A stretch of DNA of 64,000 nt, taken from Anastatus disparis (Eukaryota > Arthropoda > Insecta > Hymenoptera > Eupelmidae). Below, one piece after another: positions 21,960-33,370 of the stretch; position 1 is the stretch's first letter; the number at the start of each line of letters is the position of its first letter. Under the pieces are notes generated by a model. The model had not been told where the DNA came from. It ran no database searches and saw only the letters and a program-made list of their open reading frames with translations. The stretch is taken from NCBI GenBank assembly GCA_017163975.1, contig JAFFSR010000240.1:2604001-2668000 (forward strand), given 5' to 3'. The translations under genes and the position numbers were made by a program.

Positions 21960-22235
21960 AATATTATCAAAAACTATACACACCACGAATGATAATTCGT
22001 AAATAAAAACGAATTCTATATATCAGCAAAACTATGCACACCACGAATGATAATTCGTAAATAAAAACGAATTCTATATATCAGCAAAACTATGCACACC
22101 ACGAATGATAATTCGTAAATAAAAACGAATTCTATATATCAGCAAAACTATGCACACCACGAATGATAATTCGTAAATAAAAACGAATTCTATATATCAG
22201 CAAAACTATGCATACCACGAATGATAAATCGAAAA
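21960..22235. repeat. 58-bp tandem repeat, ~4.7 copies
   Basis: Units start at 21970, 22028, 22086, 22144 and 22202 (exact 58-bp spacing) and are almost identical, indicating recent amplification. Each contains CACGAATGATAATTCG and an EcoRI-type GAATTC within a short inverted repeat. Confidence 0.95.
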
Positions 22236-22700
22236 AAGTAAAACTATTTATTATCAATGATAGACCCATCGCAAACAAAAAAAAGCAAAAACGATATCAA
22301 AAATATTCTTAGATTGAGAAATTATATCAAATAAGTATTGATGTCAGTGATATTTTATTAATTAAATACAAAATATACACAGGTCAGACAAAGCAAAGCA
22401 TCTAGTTTATTTTTCGTACAGCTATCTCTTTCTTTCTCATTCTTAGGCCGTACACCCTGTACACGCATGCGCGCCGCTCACAGATGTTTTGTTTCGACAA
22501 CTCACGGCACAACAGTAATTTATAAACTATAGTTTTGATTTTCTTGATGTTTTCAATTCTTTATTAAAGTATTTATATTTTTTGATTGATTTTCTACGTA
22601 TTATCATGTGTGAAAAGACATTTCTACGTATTAATATATATACAAAGAGTGATTGTGATGCGTGATTTCGATATTACTTTTTTGAACAGTATAATAAAGT
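22236..22700. other. Spacer inside the TIR element, no gene seen
   Basis: Includes a GC-richer patch (22435-22510) with ACACGCATGCGCGCCG. No open frame with a recognisable motif. Confidence 0.4.
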
Positions 22701-22960
22701 GCGAAATTTCTGACGGTAGTACTTTTTTACACAGTTCAAAAAAGTTGTATTTAGCTCCCGCTAAATGGTGTAGAAAACGCGAATTTAGCTCACGCAGTGC
22801 TATAATAGTACATTATGCAATGGGTGTGTAAAGGCTTTATTTACGAAACGAGAAGTTTACAGACCGAGCCGAAGGCGAGGGTTGTAACGAGTTTCGTAAA
22901 AAAGCTTTTACACACCCATTCCATAATATATTTTATACCACGATAGCCGAATAATCATAT
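22701..22960. repeat. Hairpin elements homologous to 640-750
   Basis: The hairpin 22815-22925 has arms TGGGTGTGTAAAGGCTTT / AAAGCTTTTACACACCCA and apex ACCGAGCCGAAGGCGAGGG. A smaller inverted repeat lies at about 22710-22805. Confidence 0.8.
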
Positions 22961-23194
22961 TAAAGTTATGATTTTGAGGTTAGAGTGGCATAAACTCTTT
23001 TCCGTACACATACATACACGTTTTATATATAGTTTTATTTTTTTAAATTCACGTTTAAATTAATAAATGTACAAGAACTCAAGAAATATTAGAAAGAACG
23101 TTTTTTATTATATCTTATACAATATTATATTCGTTTATAATATGATATTCATTGTCTAATGAATAGCTTTCGTGACATTTACAATGATATAATT

Positions 23195-23655
23195 TCAATA
23201 ATTATTAACAATTTTTATAAACAAATTATAATAATGCCTTTTTTTGAAAAAAAAAAAAAAAAAATGATATTTTTTAGATCATTTTGAGTAAAAAAGGTTC
23301 TCATGAACATATTGTTAAAATGAACTGAATCGGCAAAAAAAATCGCAGTTTGAAAAAACGCGATTTTTCAAAATTTTGACAGCATGTAGCTCAGCTTCTA
23401 CTGATTCTCTCACTTGCAGCGCCACCAAGCGGCAAATGGTTCCGACCGCCTCTTAATTGCTCAAAAAAGTACCGTTTTTTAAAAAATCGCGTTTTTTCAA
23501 ACTTTGCGATTTGTTTTCTGCCGATTCAGTGCATTTTAGCAATATGTTCATGAGAACCTTTTTTACTCAAAATGAACTAAAAAATATGATAAAATTTTTT
23601 TTTTTAAGCGCATTTTTATAATTTGTTTATAAAAATTGTTAATAATTATTAAATG
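23195..23655. mobile_element. ~460-bp palindromic element
   Basis: Arms of about 180 bp (23195-23375 and 23470-23655) are inverted copies, sharing AACAATTTTTATAAACAAAT, GGTTCTCATGAACATATTG and AAAAAACGCGATTTTT. The loop has a GC-richer core at 23390-23455. Confidence 0.85.
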
Positions 23656-24511
23656 CGCTATTTTCAGACATTCTACCCAAAAAAATTCGGATTCAGCAGG
23701 TCAAAATACATAAAAAAAAACCTGGGTAGAATTGAAAACCTCGATCGACCAAGACTTATGAAGTTTGCCCCTGGACTATCTGTTCTAGTCGTTTGTTACA
23801 GACATTTTCATAATCAACTGACATAAAGTCTGTTAAATCGTCACATCCTTGTTTGTTACTTCAACAGACAATTTAGTAACAGAAAAAAAAAGTTAACAGA
23901 CTACACAATTGTTTTTAACCGTGTTCAGTTCCTTAAAACAATAATTATATTATCAAACGTTTGTCCATGTAATTTATTAATCGTCATAGCAAAAGATAAT
24001 TCACATGAAAATTACGTTCTTTTAAATGTAAAAGGAATATTCATTTTCACAATATAATCTACTACGGTTTGGAAAAATATTATCTTATACCACCCGTCAA
24101 AATTTTACATTTTAATAAATAATTAAAAAATTCTAAAATTTGCAATCTCGCACTATTGCATGAACCTTTATTAATACTTATATTTTTTATAAGCATTACA
24201 ATAAATTTTTCTCTCAAATGTAATTTACTGGAAGGATTAAAAGAATTTAAATATTCTAGAAGAAACATTTCATCTGATTCATTAATGATTTTCATCACTA
24301 TCAATTTCCGAGGTTTAAAATAATGTATGAAAATAATATAAATTTTGCAATAAAAGATCAAAAAGTTTTTCACAAAAAAAAACTTTTTATTTTTTACTTT
24401 TGCATTAAATTCAATTACATATTACAGTAAATTAAAATTTTAAATACTATTATTGGTAATAAGAGTTTAAAAATCCCTCATTATTTAAAATTACAAAAGC
24501 ATCTTTTATAG

Positions 24512-24604
24512 AGTGTCTGTGGCGTAACCGGCTAAGGCATACGCCTTATACGGTCTCTACACATTCGCTCCGAGTGGTCGGGGGTTCGATTCCCGGTGAA
24601 AACA
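24512..24604 (+). tRNA. tRNA-like sequence (SINE head or pseudogene)
   Basis: An A box TGGCGTAACCGGCTAAGGC and a B box GGTTCGATTCC occur at tRNA spacing with an extended variable region. The 5' GTGT can pair with ACAC near the 3' end, but the acceptor stem is incomplete. The anticodon is unclear. It lies about 140 bp upstream of the Helitron helicase relic. Confidence 0.45.
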
Positions 24605-24790
24605 CCTGAAATTTTTTTCAGACGTTTTTCATCGGAAAAAGAACTTCTGATCGCGATGGGTAAAAAAATAATAAAAATATATGAAAAATTAGCGATTATG
24701 TCAAGGAAAACTATTTATAAGATAGAAATACATCTCTTAAAAAAATACATAACAATATAAAAGAAAATGTTTTCTAAGTAGCGTCGCTTA
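24605..24790. other. Start of homology block shared with copy B
   Basis: From about 24690 the sequence matches 39280-39380 (noncoding, AT-rich). Confidence 0.5.
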
Positions 24791-24792
24791 CC

Positions 24793-24935
24793 GAATTTCT
24801 GACTCAAAAATGTTTCCTAGCTTGACAAAGGCCTGCTTTAAACTACAGCTTGCCCCTGATGCATCGATTTCGTTTTTAATGCCATCTATACGATCTCCCC
24901 TACTAATATGAGGGAAACTTGCTTGGAAAAACTTT
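24793..24935 (-). pseudogene. Candidate exon, copy A
   Basis: The minus strand reads FPHISRGDRIDGIKNEIDAS, then GASCSLKQAFVKLGN, and ends at a donor-like CG|GTAAGC. The same peptide with three substitutions is present in copy B (39381-39533). A 10-bp deletion relative to copy B just before the donor changes the frame, so at least one copy is damaged. I do not recognise the protein. It lies upstream of exon 1 of the membrane-protein gene in both copies, so it may be an upstream exon of the same gene or a separate gene. Confidence 0.45.
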
Positions 24936-25076
24936 TCTATTTATTATATGTATACACTTGGAACATAGTTTGTAGTACGTATGATGGGACTGGGAAATTT
25001 ATATTAACTTTTTATATTCGCATGATAGAACATCCTTTCTAAGATACTCAGCTCTGATACTATGTCGTTTGATTTC

Positions 25077-25226
25077 TAATTTTTTTTTCTATAATAGACT
25101 GATAAACAGTGACAATTTTTGAAGTCACATATTTATGTCCGACATCTTCATCATTCGTTTTGTATTTATAAAAGAAGTACAATACGCCTATTTTCCAAGG
25201 ATCGCGCGTGGGAGTTACTCAACATT
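25077..25226 (-). pseudogene. Frameshifted copy of the 49-aa frame
   Basis: It aligns with 39572-39721. The start ATG is kept (MLSNSHARSLENRRIVL), but one extra base in the T/C run at about 25172 breaks the frame. Confidence 0.5.
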
Positions 25227-25229
25227 TAA

Positions 25230-25660
25230 AAAATTGAAATATAAGTGAATTTTAGAACAATTAACTTCTGGATACCGTGTATTTTCTTTATGTACTATTT
25301 TTATATAAAAAAACATCATGGCACCAAATCTAAAAGTTTCGCCTTATATGAAAGGATTAGAAGTTAATAAAAGATTGAGAGAAAAAAAACTAATAGACAT
25401 CATTAAGTACACTTATTTTACTATTATAAGTTTATTTTTAAGAGATGTATTTCTATCTTATAGATAGTTTTATATATACTATATATAAAATTCTTCTAAA
25501 GATCTTTTGTATTTTCATCATAAAATTAATAAAAGAGTAAATTACTTTTTTAATTACGCTATCTATCACAAAATATTAAAATTAAAAATTTTAAGGACAA
25601 TCATCCGCTAGATATAGTTTGTTGTTCATAAAAATTAAAAGTTAAAAGAATTATTCAAAA
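25230..25660. other. AT-rich spacer
   Basis: Part (about 25270-25400) resembles 1590-1690, sharing TCTTTATGTACT and a following ATGGC frame, so it holds a repeat fragment. No gene recognised. Confidence 0.4.
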
Positions 25661-25667
25661 TTTTGAA

Positions 25668-25955
25668 AATAATTAATTTATACCAAGAAAAAAATCCCCG
25701 TAAATTTTCAAGTAGCCTTAACGACTAATTTTTTTATGTGCTCATTCGAAGTTGGCGTGTTTTGTATCTTATAGTAAAAAGATAAACTTTAAGTGAGCAT
25801 AAATAAAAAAATTAGTCGTTAACCTTTAGACTGCCGGAAAATCAATATTTTGATTTTCCGCGTCAAAATATTGATTTTCCGGCCGTCTAAAGGTTAAGGC
25901 TACTTGAAAATTTACGGGGATTTTTTTCTTGGTATAAATTAATTATTTTAAAGAC
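25668..25955. mobile_element. Nested palindromes (three levels)
   Basis: The outer arms of about 54 bp (ATAATTAATTTATACCAAG ... CTTGGTATAAATTAATTA) enclose a second pair (TTAACGACTAATTTTTTTAT ... ATTAGTCGTTAA) and, beside it, a third, nearly perfect one (AACCTTTAGAC ... GTCTAAAGGTT) with CGGAAAATCAATATTTTGA inside. There is no coding capacity. This looks like elements inserted into one another at palindrome centres. Confidence 0.85.
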
Positions 25956-26829
25956 ATTTTCATAAGCAAAGAGAAAAGAAAAGGATGCGTTTACTCAATA
26001 AGCGATATTATTAAACGTGATTCTGTTCATATATCTATCTCTCTCTTATTTTTACACAAAATATACGCGCTCATAGCTACAGTTTCTAGCGCGCGGTATA
26101 TGTAAACGTAGAAAGTGCGCGCGCACAATCTCATTCCCCGTGTTAGCTCTATTCCCGCACGTCAGCTGAGCGTGCAAGAATAAAAGACTTTGCGAACACA
26201 GGCGCAGGCGCAAACTCGAATTTTGCGCACGATAGTAAGAAAACCAAATTTTCAGGTCGTATATCTCTGGAAATAAAAATTGTTATAAACAATTTTTTTA
26301 CTATAATTCATTAAATAAACTGTTGGACTATAAGTGAGTATTACAGAATTTTTTCAGATTTTTTTTACCGGAATTTTCATAGAGAAATCATCAACAAGAC
26401 ATTAACGACCCAGTTTATCCTCCGTGTCCCTAAATTTGTTGTTACCCATGGAGGGTTAACTATTTAAATTAACGATTATTAATATATATTATTAGTATAT
26501 ATTTATGCAAGCAAATTAACAAAAATTGTAATAGTTTGTGTCAATTTTTATATACATGTGTATGGATACATATGTATATATATAGAGACAAACTCGCAAA
26601 ACTTTTATCGTTCGTATAAATTTTAGCAAAAACTTTAAAATAATTATGGTTCTAATATATTTCATTAAAAATTTTTTAATTGAAAATTTATTTTCTAATA
26701 AAAAAACTGCGAAAGACATGGACAAAAATTTTTTAAATGACAAAATATATTATTTTGTAAGTATCACCGTTAACTTTATGAATACTCTTCGATTTTAATG
26801 TTTGTTTTAAAAAAAATTGTTTGAATATA
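25956..26829. other. Spacer with CpG-richer patch
   Basis: A patch at 26065-26240 is clearly richer in C and G (GCGCGC repeated) than its surroundings, and might be a promoter or an old repeat. The rest is AT-rich. No gene recognised. Confidence 0.35.
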
Positions 26830-27629
26830 GGCTGTATTCACAGTAACATGGAAGTTCGGCAATTCAAAATTCCACCTGTGATAAATTAATAACGGTAAAA
26901 TTTGCTCCAGTATGCTGAATCGTGGTTCATGATTATTCTTGAATCAACCATACGATACAAAATAACAATTTGCTATTTTTTTATTTGTCAAGTATTTTAT
27001 ATACAATAGGAGTAAATACGTATAACAAGCCATATAGAGATACCGAGTAAACATTTCATTATTACACAGTAGCTTTTTTTGTGACCGTTTCATTAATTAT
27101 AAAAATACTTGATATCAACCGAAGATCGTTCTAGCAAATGTAATATGCATGCGAAAAGAGCTTGCATAAATTATTCACACTCGTGAAAAATCCCGTGGTT
27201 TTAAATCCGATTGCTACAAGTAAGCGTTTAAAAGATGTATCCTCGATATACTTATATTTTATACAAGTTCTCAAAAATAGCCCTAGCGTCAATCGCATTA
27301 GACGTGCATGTATGATACGATATAACCTATCTATTTACACGTGTTTTCTTGACTCGGTATAATATTATATACATAGTATGATACGACATAACCAAGCTAT
27401 TTATACGTGCATTCATGATTCGGTATACGATTATATATAACCTGGTATACGCGTATCAATAGCTAGGTATAAGCTTACAGTAGTATCCTCGGTATGCATA
27501 TACGTATAAATATAACCAAGCTATTAACATGCGCACACACACCTCGGCATAGTAATCTCAGTACGCATACACGCGCAAATAACCAAGCTATTTACATGCG
27601 CATACTCACCGCGGTATGAACAGCTCGGT

Positions 27630-28675
27630 ACACTAGCATATTAACCACGCTAAATACACACCGCGGTATAAACAGCTTGGTATACTAGCATATCAACCAC
27701 GCTAAATACACACCGCGGTATAAACAGCTCGGTATACTAGTATATTAACCGTGCTAAATATACACCGCCGTATAAACAGCTCGTTATACTAGTATATTAA
27801 CCGCGTTAAATATACACCACGTTATAAACAGCTCGGTATACTAGCATATTAACCATGCTAAATATATACCACGGTATAAACAGCTCGGTATACTAGCTTA
27901 TTAACCACGCTAAATATACACCACGGTAGAAACAGCTCGGTACACTAGTATGCCGCGCTATTTACCCGCGTATACATGCCTCGCTATATAAGCATACGTG
28001 TATAAAAATAGCTTGGTACACTAGTATATTAACCGCGCTAAATATACACCACGGTATAAACAGCTCGGTACAATATTATTCCGCGCTATTTATCCGCGTA
28101 TACATGCCTCGCTATACGAGCATAGACAACGAGGCATATGTATATAAAAATAGCTCGGTATACTAGCATATTAACCGTGCTAAATATACACCATGGTATA
28201 AACAGTTCGGTACAATAGTATGCCGCGCTATTTACCCGCGTATACATGCCTCGCTATACGAGCATACGTGTATAAAAATAGCTCGGTATACTAGCATATT
28301 AACCGCGCTAAATATACACCACGGTATAAACAGCTCGGTACAATAGTATGCCGCGCTATTTACCCGCGTATACATGCCTCGCTATACGAGCATAGACAAC
28401 GAGGCACACGTGTATAAATATAGCTCCGTATACTAGCATATTAACCGCGCTAAATATACACCACGGTATAAACAGCTCGGTACAATAATATGCCGTGCTA
28501 TTTACCCGCGTATACATGCCTCGCTATACGAGCATAGACAACGAGGTATACGTGTATAAAAACAGCTCGGTACAATAGTATGCCGCGCTATTTAGCCGCG
28601 TTTACATGCCTCGCTATACGAGCATAGACAACGTGGTATACGTGTATAAAAATAGCTCGGTATACACGTATATAC
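27630..28675. repeat. Left-arm tandem array
   Basis: Units built on GGTATAAACAGCTCGGTATA are followed, in the inner part, by units with CCTCGCTATACGAGCATAG. Six copies of the CCTCGCTATA element are seen (about 27979, 28107, 28249, 28377, 28519, 28609). Many carry CCTCG...CGAGG hairpins. Confidence 0.9.
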
Positions 28676-29013
28676 ACCTAGCTTAACACATATGAACGCA
28701 CGTATATTGCGTGTGTCACGTTGATAATTTTATACTCGTCTCAAAGTTCGTCTGCATGTGTTCCTAGATGCATCATGTATGTTCTCATATGAATACGTGC
28801 AATCAAACTTTAATATTTATTTAAATTAAGAAAAGGAGTTAAGAAACGTTTTATTTTTTTTTTCCTCTGTGATAATTTATTTAGTTCCTCTGTGATAGTT
28901 TATGGTAAGAAATTGATGAGTTTTCATTTGTTTCTTAGAGGTTATGATATTGATATACACAAGTTAAATTATTCTGTAAATATACTGTATAAAGCATTAT
29001 ATTTCTGATTTTT

Positions 29014-29214
29014 GAAGTGATAACTTCTTATGGGACGGTGAGTTGCTTAGGAATTCAGCCAAAAATTTAAGATCAGAAGCTTGTAAAACTTAAATTTTCA
29101 GCTCGTAAAACTTAAATTTTAAGCTTGTAAAACTTAAATATGTAAACAAAAAAACTAAGGCTTGAATATTAGTGTGGTTAAGAAAAAAAAATATATATAT
29201 ATGGGTGTGTGTGC

Positions 29215-29264
<50 letters not shown>

Positions 29265-29735
29265 GCACATATTTAACTCGTAGGCACGCCTGAAGTATAC
29301 AAAAATGACACCCGAGAACTTTTAGAGTTTTTATGTCGAACCTTTTTCAATCATAGTTAACCAAAATTTTCAAATAATTTGCAATATAAAATAAAAGACT
29401 TATCATTAAATATTTGCATTTCTTACTTCGAGAGCTTCACCGCGAATTTCCATTTGCAAAAATCGGTCAATTTTTACATGAATTATGTCAAATAATTATG
29501 TATTTCATTTCATGAAAAATTGTCCGATCTCTTTCATTCAAATTTGTTAAACTTCGTAGATAAGCTCTTACATTGGAATAAAAATTGCTGATTATGAAAT
29601 TTCGATTATTGCAAATAAATTAGTTGAAAATATTTACTCAAGTTGAAAAAAAAAAAGTCATTCAAATAGACTCAGTGAGTACAGTGCATCTATTGTATTC
29701 ACCCTGTGGTGTCAAAGAATATCGGTAAGAGAAAG

Positions 29736-29811
<76 letters not shown>

Positions 29812-29833
29812 AGATCAGAATCATTTTTTCAAA

Positions 29834-29893
<60 letters not shown>

Positions 29894-30517
29894 TCGCCTC
29901 TAACGAAACACATTTCAATTCTCAGTCGAAAACTAGCACGATTCACTTTTGCGGCGAAGAATAGCACAATTCGCACCCTTTGCTGCTAAGAGTAATTCCA
30001 ATTGTCCCACGAAAAGTAGCACATCTCAACACTGTCCCTTGAACAATAATACATGTTAGCGATACCTTGCGATGACTAAATAGCCAAATGTGCTAGTTTT
30101 CGCGGCTGCTTTTCAAATGCCCTACTTTTCGTTAGAGCCCACTGCAATTTTTGCAAGATTCTTGGATAATATACAATGTAAAAATTGTATTTCTTATTAT
30201 TGCTACCATAAATCAATTGTTACTCTTATAGAATCTAATGATGATAGTGAGAATGTAGATGAACCAAGTGTTAATATTTATGAATGTTAATTATTTTAAT
30301 TAAATGATGTTTTGTAAATAACTACAAATTTATATTTAATATTGATTTCAATTTGTTTTTTAAAAATATAATTAAATAACTATTAACAGAAATCTTCTTT
30401 GAGTCTTAATATTTTTCAAGATCACTATATTTATAATAATAACATTTAAGTAACAGTACATTTAAAATAATTTTATGCACAATAATTTCAACCTACAATA
30501 ATTAAAGTTATCACTTC
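29014..30517 (+). mobile_element. Loop unit of foldback (uninterrupted copy)
   Basis: Bounded by inverted GAAGTGATAACTT. It matches 1713-5561 in reverse, without the Helitron and non-LTR insertions. It holds (GA)n (29217-29261), two (TA)n tracts (29737-29804 and 29838-29890), a cluster of CGAAAAnTAGCAC motifs (29927-30130) and the 66-codon frame 30090-30290. Confidence 0.75.
30090..30290 (+). CDS. Hypothetical 66-aa frame (second copy)
   Basis: Same frame as 2141-1941 on the minus strand with one residue changed (N to D). No family recognised; likely noncoding. Confidence 0.2.
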   Translation: MLVFAAAFQMPYFSLEPTAIFARFLDNIQCKNCISYYCYHKSIVTLIESNDDSENVDEPSVNIYEC

Positions 30518-30545
30518 TGTCGGCCAGTCCCACGACTGCCACATT

Positions 30546-31130
30546 TTTTTTTTTTTTTCAAGTAATTGATAAAATTTTTGCAATATTCAATTAATTAAAC
30601 TTTTATTTGAAAATATAAAATATTGAACTAATTTAATTTCAATATAGCATTAAAATGATGAAATAATTAATTAGAAAAACAAATGGATATTTTAATTGAT
30701 AATTTTTTTTGTTAAAACAGTGAATTAATTTTATTGAATCAATCTTTGCGACATTTAGTAAGTCAAATATTTATTTAAAAATACAAAATATTATTTGATT
30801 CAGTTACTATATGCATATTGATGTAATAAAATAAGAAATTAGAAAAACAAATATACATTTGAATAAATAAAAAATTTTTTTAAAACAATAATTTAATTTT
30901 ATTCAACCAATATTTGTAATGTTTAGTAGAATCAAATATTTATTATAAAAAATGAAATATTTATTTGACTCAATTAAAATATTTCTATTAATGTAACAAA
31001 ATATTTTATGTGCCGCCCGCACCTAAGGGATTTCATTGATTCAATTAAGCCTTACTTGATACAAATAAATTTTTTTCTCAGTGTAGTATCATCTAATATC
31101 ACCATTTTGTCAATTATTTGAAAAAAAATC
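30546..31130. repeat. Degenerate ~190-bp repeats in foldback loop
   Basis: About 2.5 diverged units share TTAGAAAAACAAAT, then TTAATTTTATT, then AATATTTATT. They are followed by a GC-richer bit with GTGCCGCCCGCACC. No coding sequence. Confidence 0.5.
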
Positions 31131-31444
31131 ATAAATATAATGCTTTATACAGTATATATACAAAATAATTTAACTTGTGTATATCAATATCATAACCTCT
31201 AAGAAACAAATGAAAACTCATCAATTTCTTACCATAAACTATCACAGAGGAACTAAATAAATTATCACAGAGGAAAAAAAAAATAAAACGTTTCTTAACT
31301 CCTTTTCTTAATTTAAATTAATATTAAAGTTTGATTGCACGCATTCATATGAGAACATACATGATGCATCTAGGAACACATGAGACGAGTATAAAATTAT
31401 CAACGTGACACACGTAATATACGTGCGTTCATATGTGTTAAGCT

Positions 31445-32640
31445 AAGTGTATATACGTGTATACCGAGCTATTTTTATACACGTATACCTCGTTGTCTAT
31501 GCTCGTATAGCGAGGCATGTAAACGCGGCTAAATAGCGCGGCATACTATTGTACCGAGCTGTTTTTATACACGTATACCTCGTTGTTTATGCTCGTATAG
31601 CGAGGCATGTATACGCGGGTAAATAGCGCGGCATATTATTGTACCGAGCTGTTTATACCGTGGTGTATATTTAGCGTGGTTAATATGCTAGTATACCGAG
31701 CTACATTTATACACGTATGCCTCGTTGTCTATGCTCGTATAGCGAGGCATGTATACGCGGGTAAATAGCGCGGCATACTATTGTACCGAGCTGTTTATAC
31801 CGTGGTGTATATTTAGCGCGGTTAATATGCTAGTATACCGAGCTATTTTTATACACGTATGCTCGTATAGCGAGGCATGTATACGCGGGTAAATAGCGCG
31901 GCATACTATTGTACCGAGCTGTTTATACCGTGGTGTATATTTAGCGCGGTTAATATGCTAGTATACCGAGCTATTTTTATACACATATGCCTCGTTGTCT
32001 ATGCTCGTATAGCGAGGCATGTATACGCGGGTAAATAGCGCGGAATAATATTGTACCGAGCTGTTTATACCGTGGTGTATATTTAGCGCGGTTAATATGC
32101 TAGTGTACCGAGCTATTTTTATACACGTATGCTTGTACAGCGAGGCATGTATACGCGGGTAAATAGCGCGGCATACTATTGTACCGAGCTGTTTATACCG
32201 TGGTGTATATTTAGCGCGGTTAATATGCTAGTATATCGAGCTATTTTTATACACGTATGCTCATATAGCGAGGCATGTATACACGGGTAAATAGCGCGGC
32301 ATACTAGTGTACCGAGCTGTTTCTACCGTGGTGTATATTAAGCGTGGTTAATAAGCTAGTATACCAAGCTATTTATACCGTGGTATATATTTAGCATGGT
32401 TAATATGCTAGTATACCGAGCTGTTTATAGCGCGGTGTATATTTAGCGCGGTTAATATACTAGTATACTGAGCTGTTTATACCGCGGTGTGTATTTAGCG
32501 TGGTTGATATGCTAGTATACCAAGCTGTTTATACCGCAGTGTGTATTTAGCGTGGTTAATATGCTAGTGTACCGAGCTGTTCATACCGCGGTGAGTATGC
32601 GCATGTAAATAGCTTGGTTATTTGCGCGTGTATGCGTACT
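31445..32640. repeat. Right-arm tandem array
   Basis: Inverted counterpart of 27630-28675. Seven copies of the GTATAGCGAGGCATG element (about 31501, 31591, 31733, 31861, 32003, 32131, 32259), against six on the left. Confidence 0.9.
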
Positions 32641-32769
32641 GAGATTACTATGCCGAGGTGTGCGTGCGCGTGTTAATAGCTTGGTTATTTATACGTATAT
32701 GCATACCGAGGATACTACTGTAAGCTTATACCTAGCTATTGATACGCGTATACCAGGTTATATATAATC

Positions 32770-33365
32770 GTTTATGTCGTCGTAGGCCAAATTCGGCTCA
32801 ATACCCATAGACCCAGCTAAATTTGTATTGATATCGCGTACGCTTTGGCTCATCTCTAACTATGTTCAAATGTTTCTATACGCTTTCAGTGGCGTATGGA
32901 AGCTTTCCATACGAACCCGGAGTCGTATGGATTATATATGTGTTCAGACTGGTCAACTTAGGTGAACCGTATGACGCGAGCGCGCCTATGCTCACAGCTG
33001 ACTTTGACATTTTCTTAACCATAAAAAAATTTTGGGTTATGCGAACAGCGATGCAAAAAATTTGAAGATTCATGTTTACAAATTAAAAACAAATGAAAGA
33101 GTGACATCAACTGATTTTGACATATTATCAAAAAATTTTAAAGAAATATTAATATATTATTTATTAATGTTAAAAACATAAAAATAAATCAAATTAATAA
33201 AAAAAAGGTGTTACGTAAATAAAAATGTTGTGGCGAATCGATTGAAATTATTCAATCGAATGCATTAATAAGTTAGATTTAATGTGTAGTGTGTTGTGTG
33301 TGTTTTGTTTTTATTTTTAATCGATTTTGTTATAGTCCCTCATTTGGCCTACAACGACATAAAAT
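32770..33365. mobile_element. 596-bp TIR element in right arm
   Basis: The ends TTTATGTCGTCGTAGGCC and its complement with one mismatch bound a segment absent from the left arm, where the sequence passes directly from TATATATAATCG to the next arm part. It contains frames on both strands with no recognisable motif. Confidence 0.75.
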
Positions 33366-33370
33366 TATCT

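Larger units (their letters stand above)
20373..23932. mobile_element. 3.56-kb TIR element with TTAA flanks
   Basis: The ends are GGAACTGAA and TTCAGTTCC, each flanked by TTAA (20369-20372, 23933-23936). Removing it rejoins the Helitron helicase in order. No transposase frame is recognised inside. Instead it holds nested repeats: a 128-bp MITE, hairpins, a 58-bp tandem array and a palindrome. The motif GTCTGTTA or its complement recurs at least eight times near 21515-21770 and 23800-23900. TTAA duplication is the piggyBac hallmark, but the TIR start is unlike piggyBac, and TA duplication is also possible. Confidence 0.7.
20230..24373 (-). pseudogene. Helitron helicase relic split by a 3.56-kb element
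   Basis: Minus-strand part 1 (24373 to 23937) reads PSSKLHLREKFIVMLIKNIS, then KGSCNSARLQI, then (after a stop) ELSFAMTINKLHGQTFDNII. Part 2 (about 20360-20230) reads FDHGQLYAAISRV. These are consecutive late motifs of Helitron PIF1-like helicases (LK-G-P-MLLRN, FAMTINKSQGQTFD, HGQLYVALSRV). The junction is a TTAA site at which the element 20373-23932 is inserted. The relic is dead (internal stops). It sits between homologous blocks of gene copy A. Confidence 0.85.

Noticed and set aside
21960..22235. CRISPR-like array
   Set aside because: The 58-bp units are contiguous and identical with no variable spacers, and the genome is eukaryotic.
20373..23932. piggyBac assignment for the 3.56-kb element
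   Set aside because: TTAA flanks fit, but the ends do not look like piggyBac termini and no transposase is present. Left unclassified.
26065..26240. CpG-richer patch as the promoter of a host gene
   Set aside because: No open frame or exon follows on either strand within reach. It could equally be repeat debris.
32862..33073. Overlapping frames on both strands in the 596-bp element as a transposase
   Set aside because: Too short, no catalytic motif, and both strands are open by chance in a GC-balanced patch.
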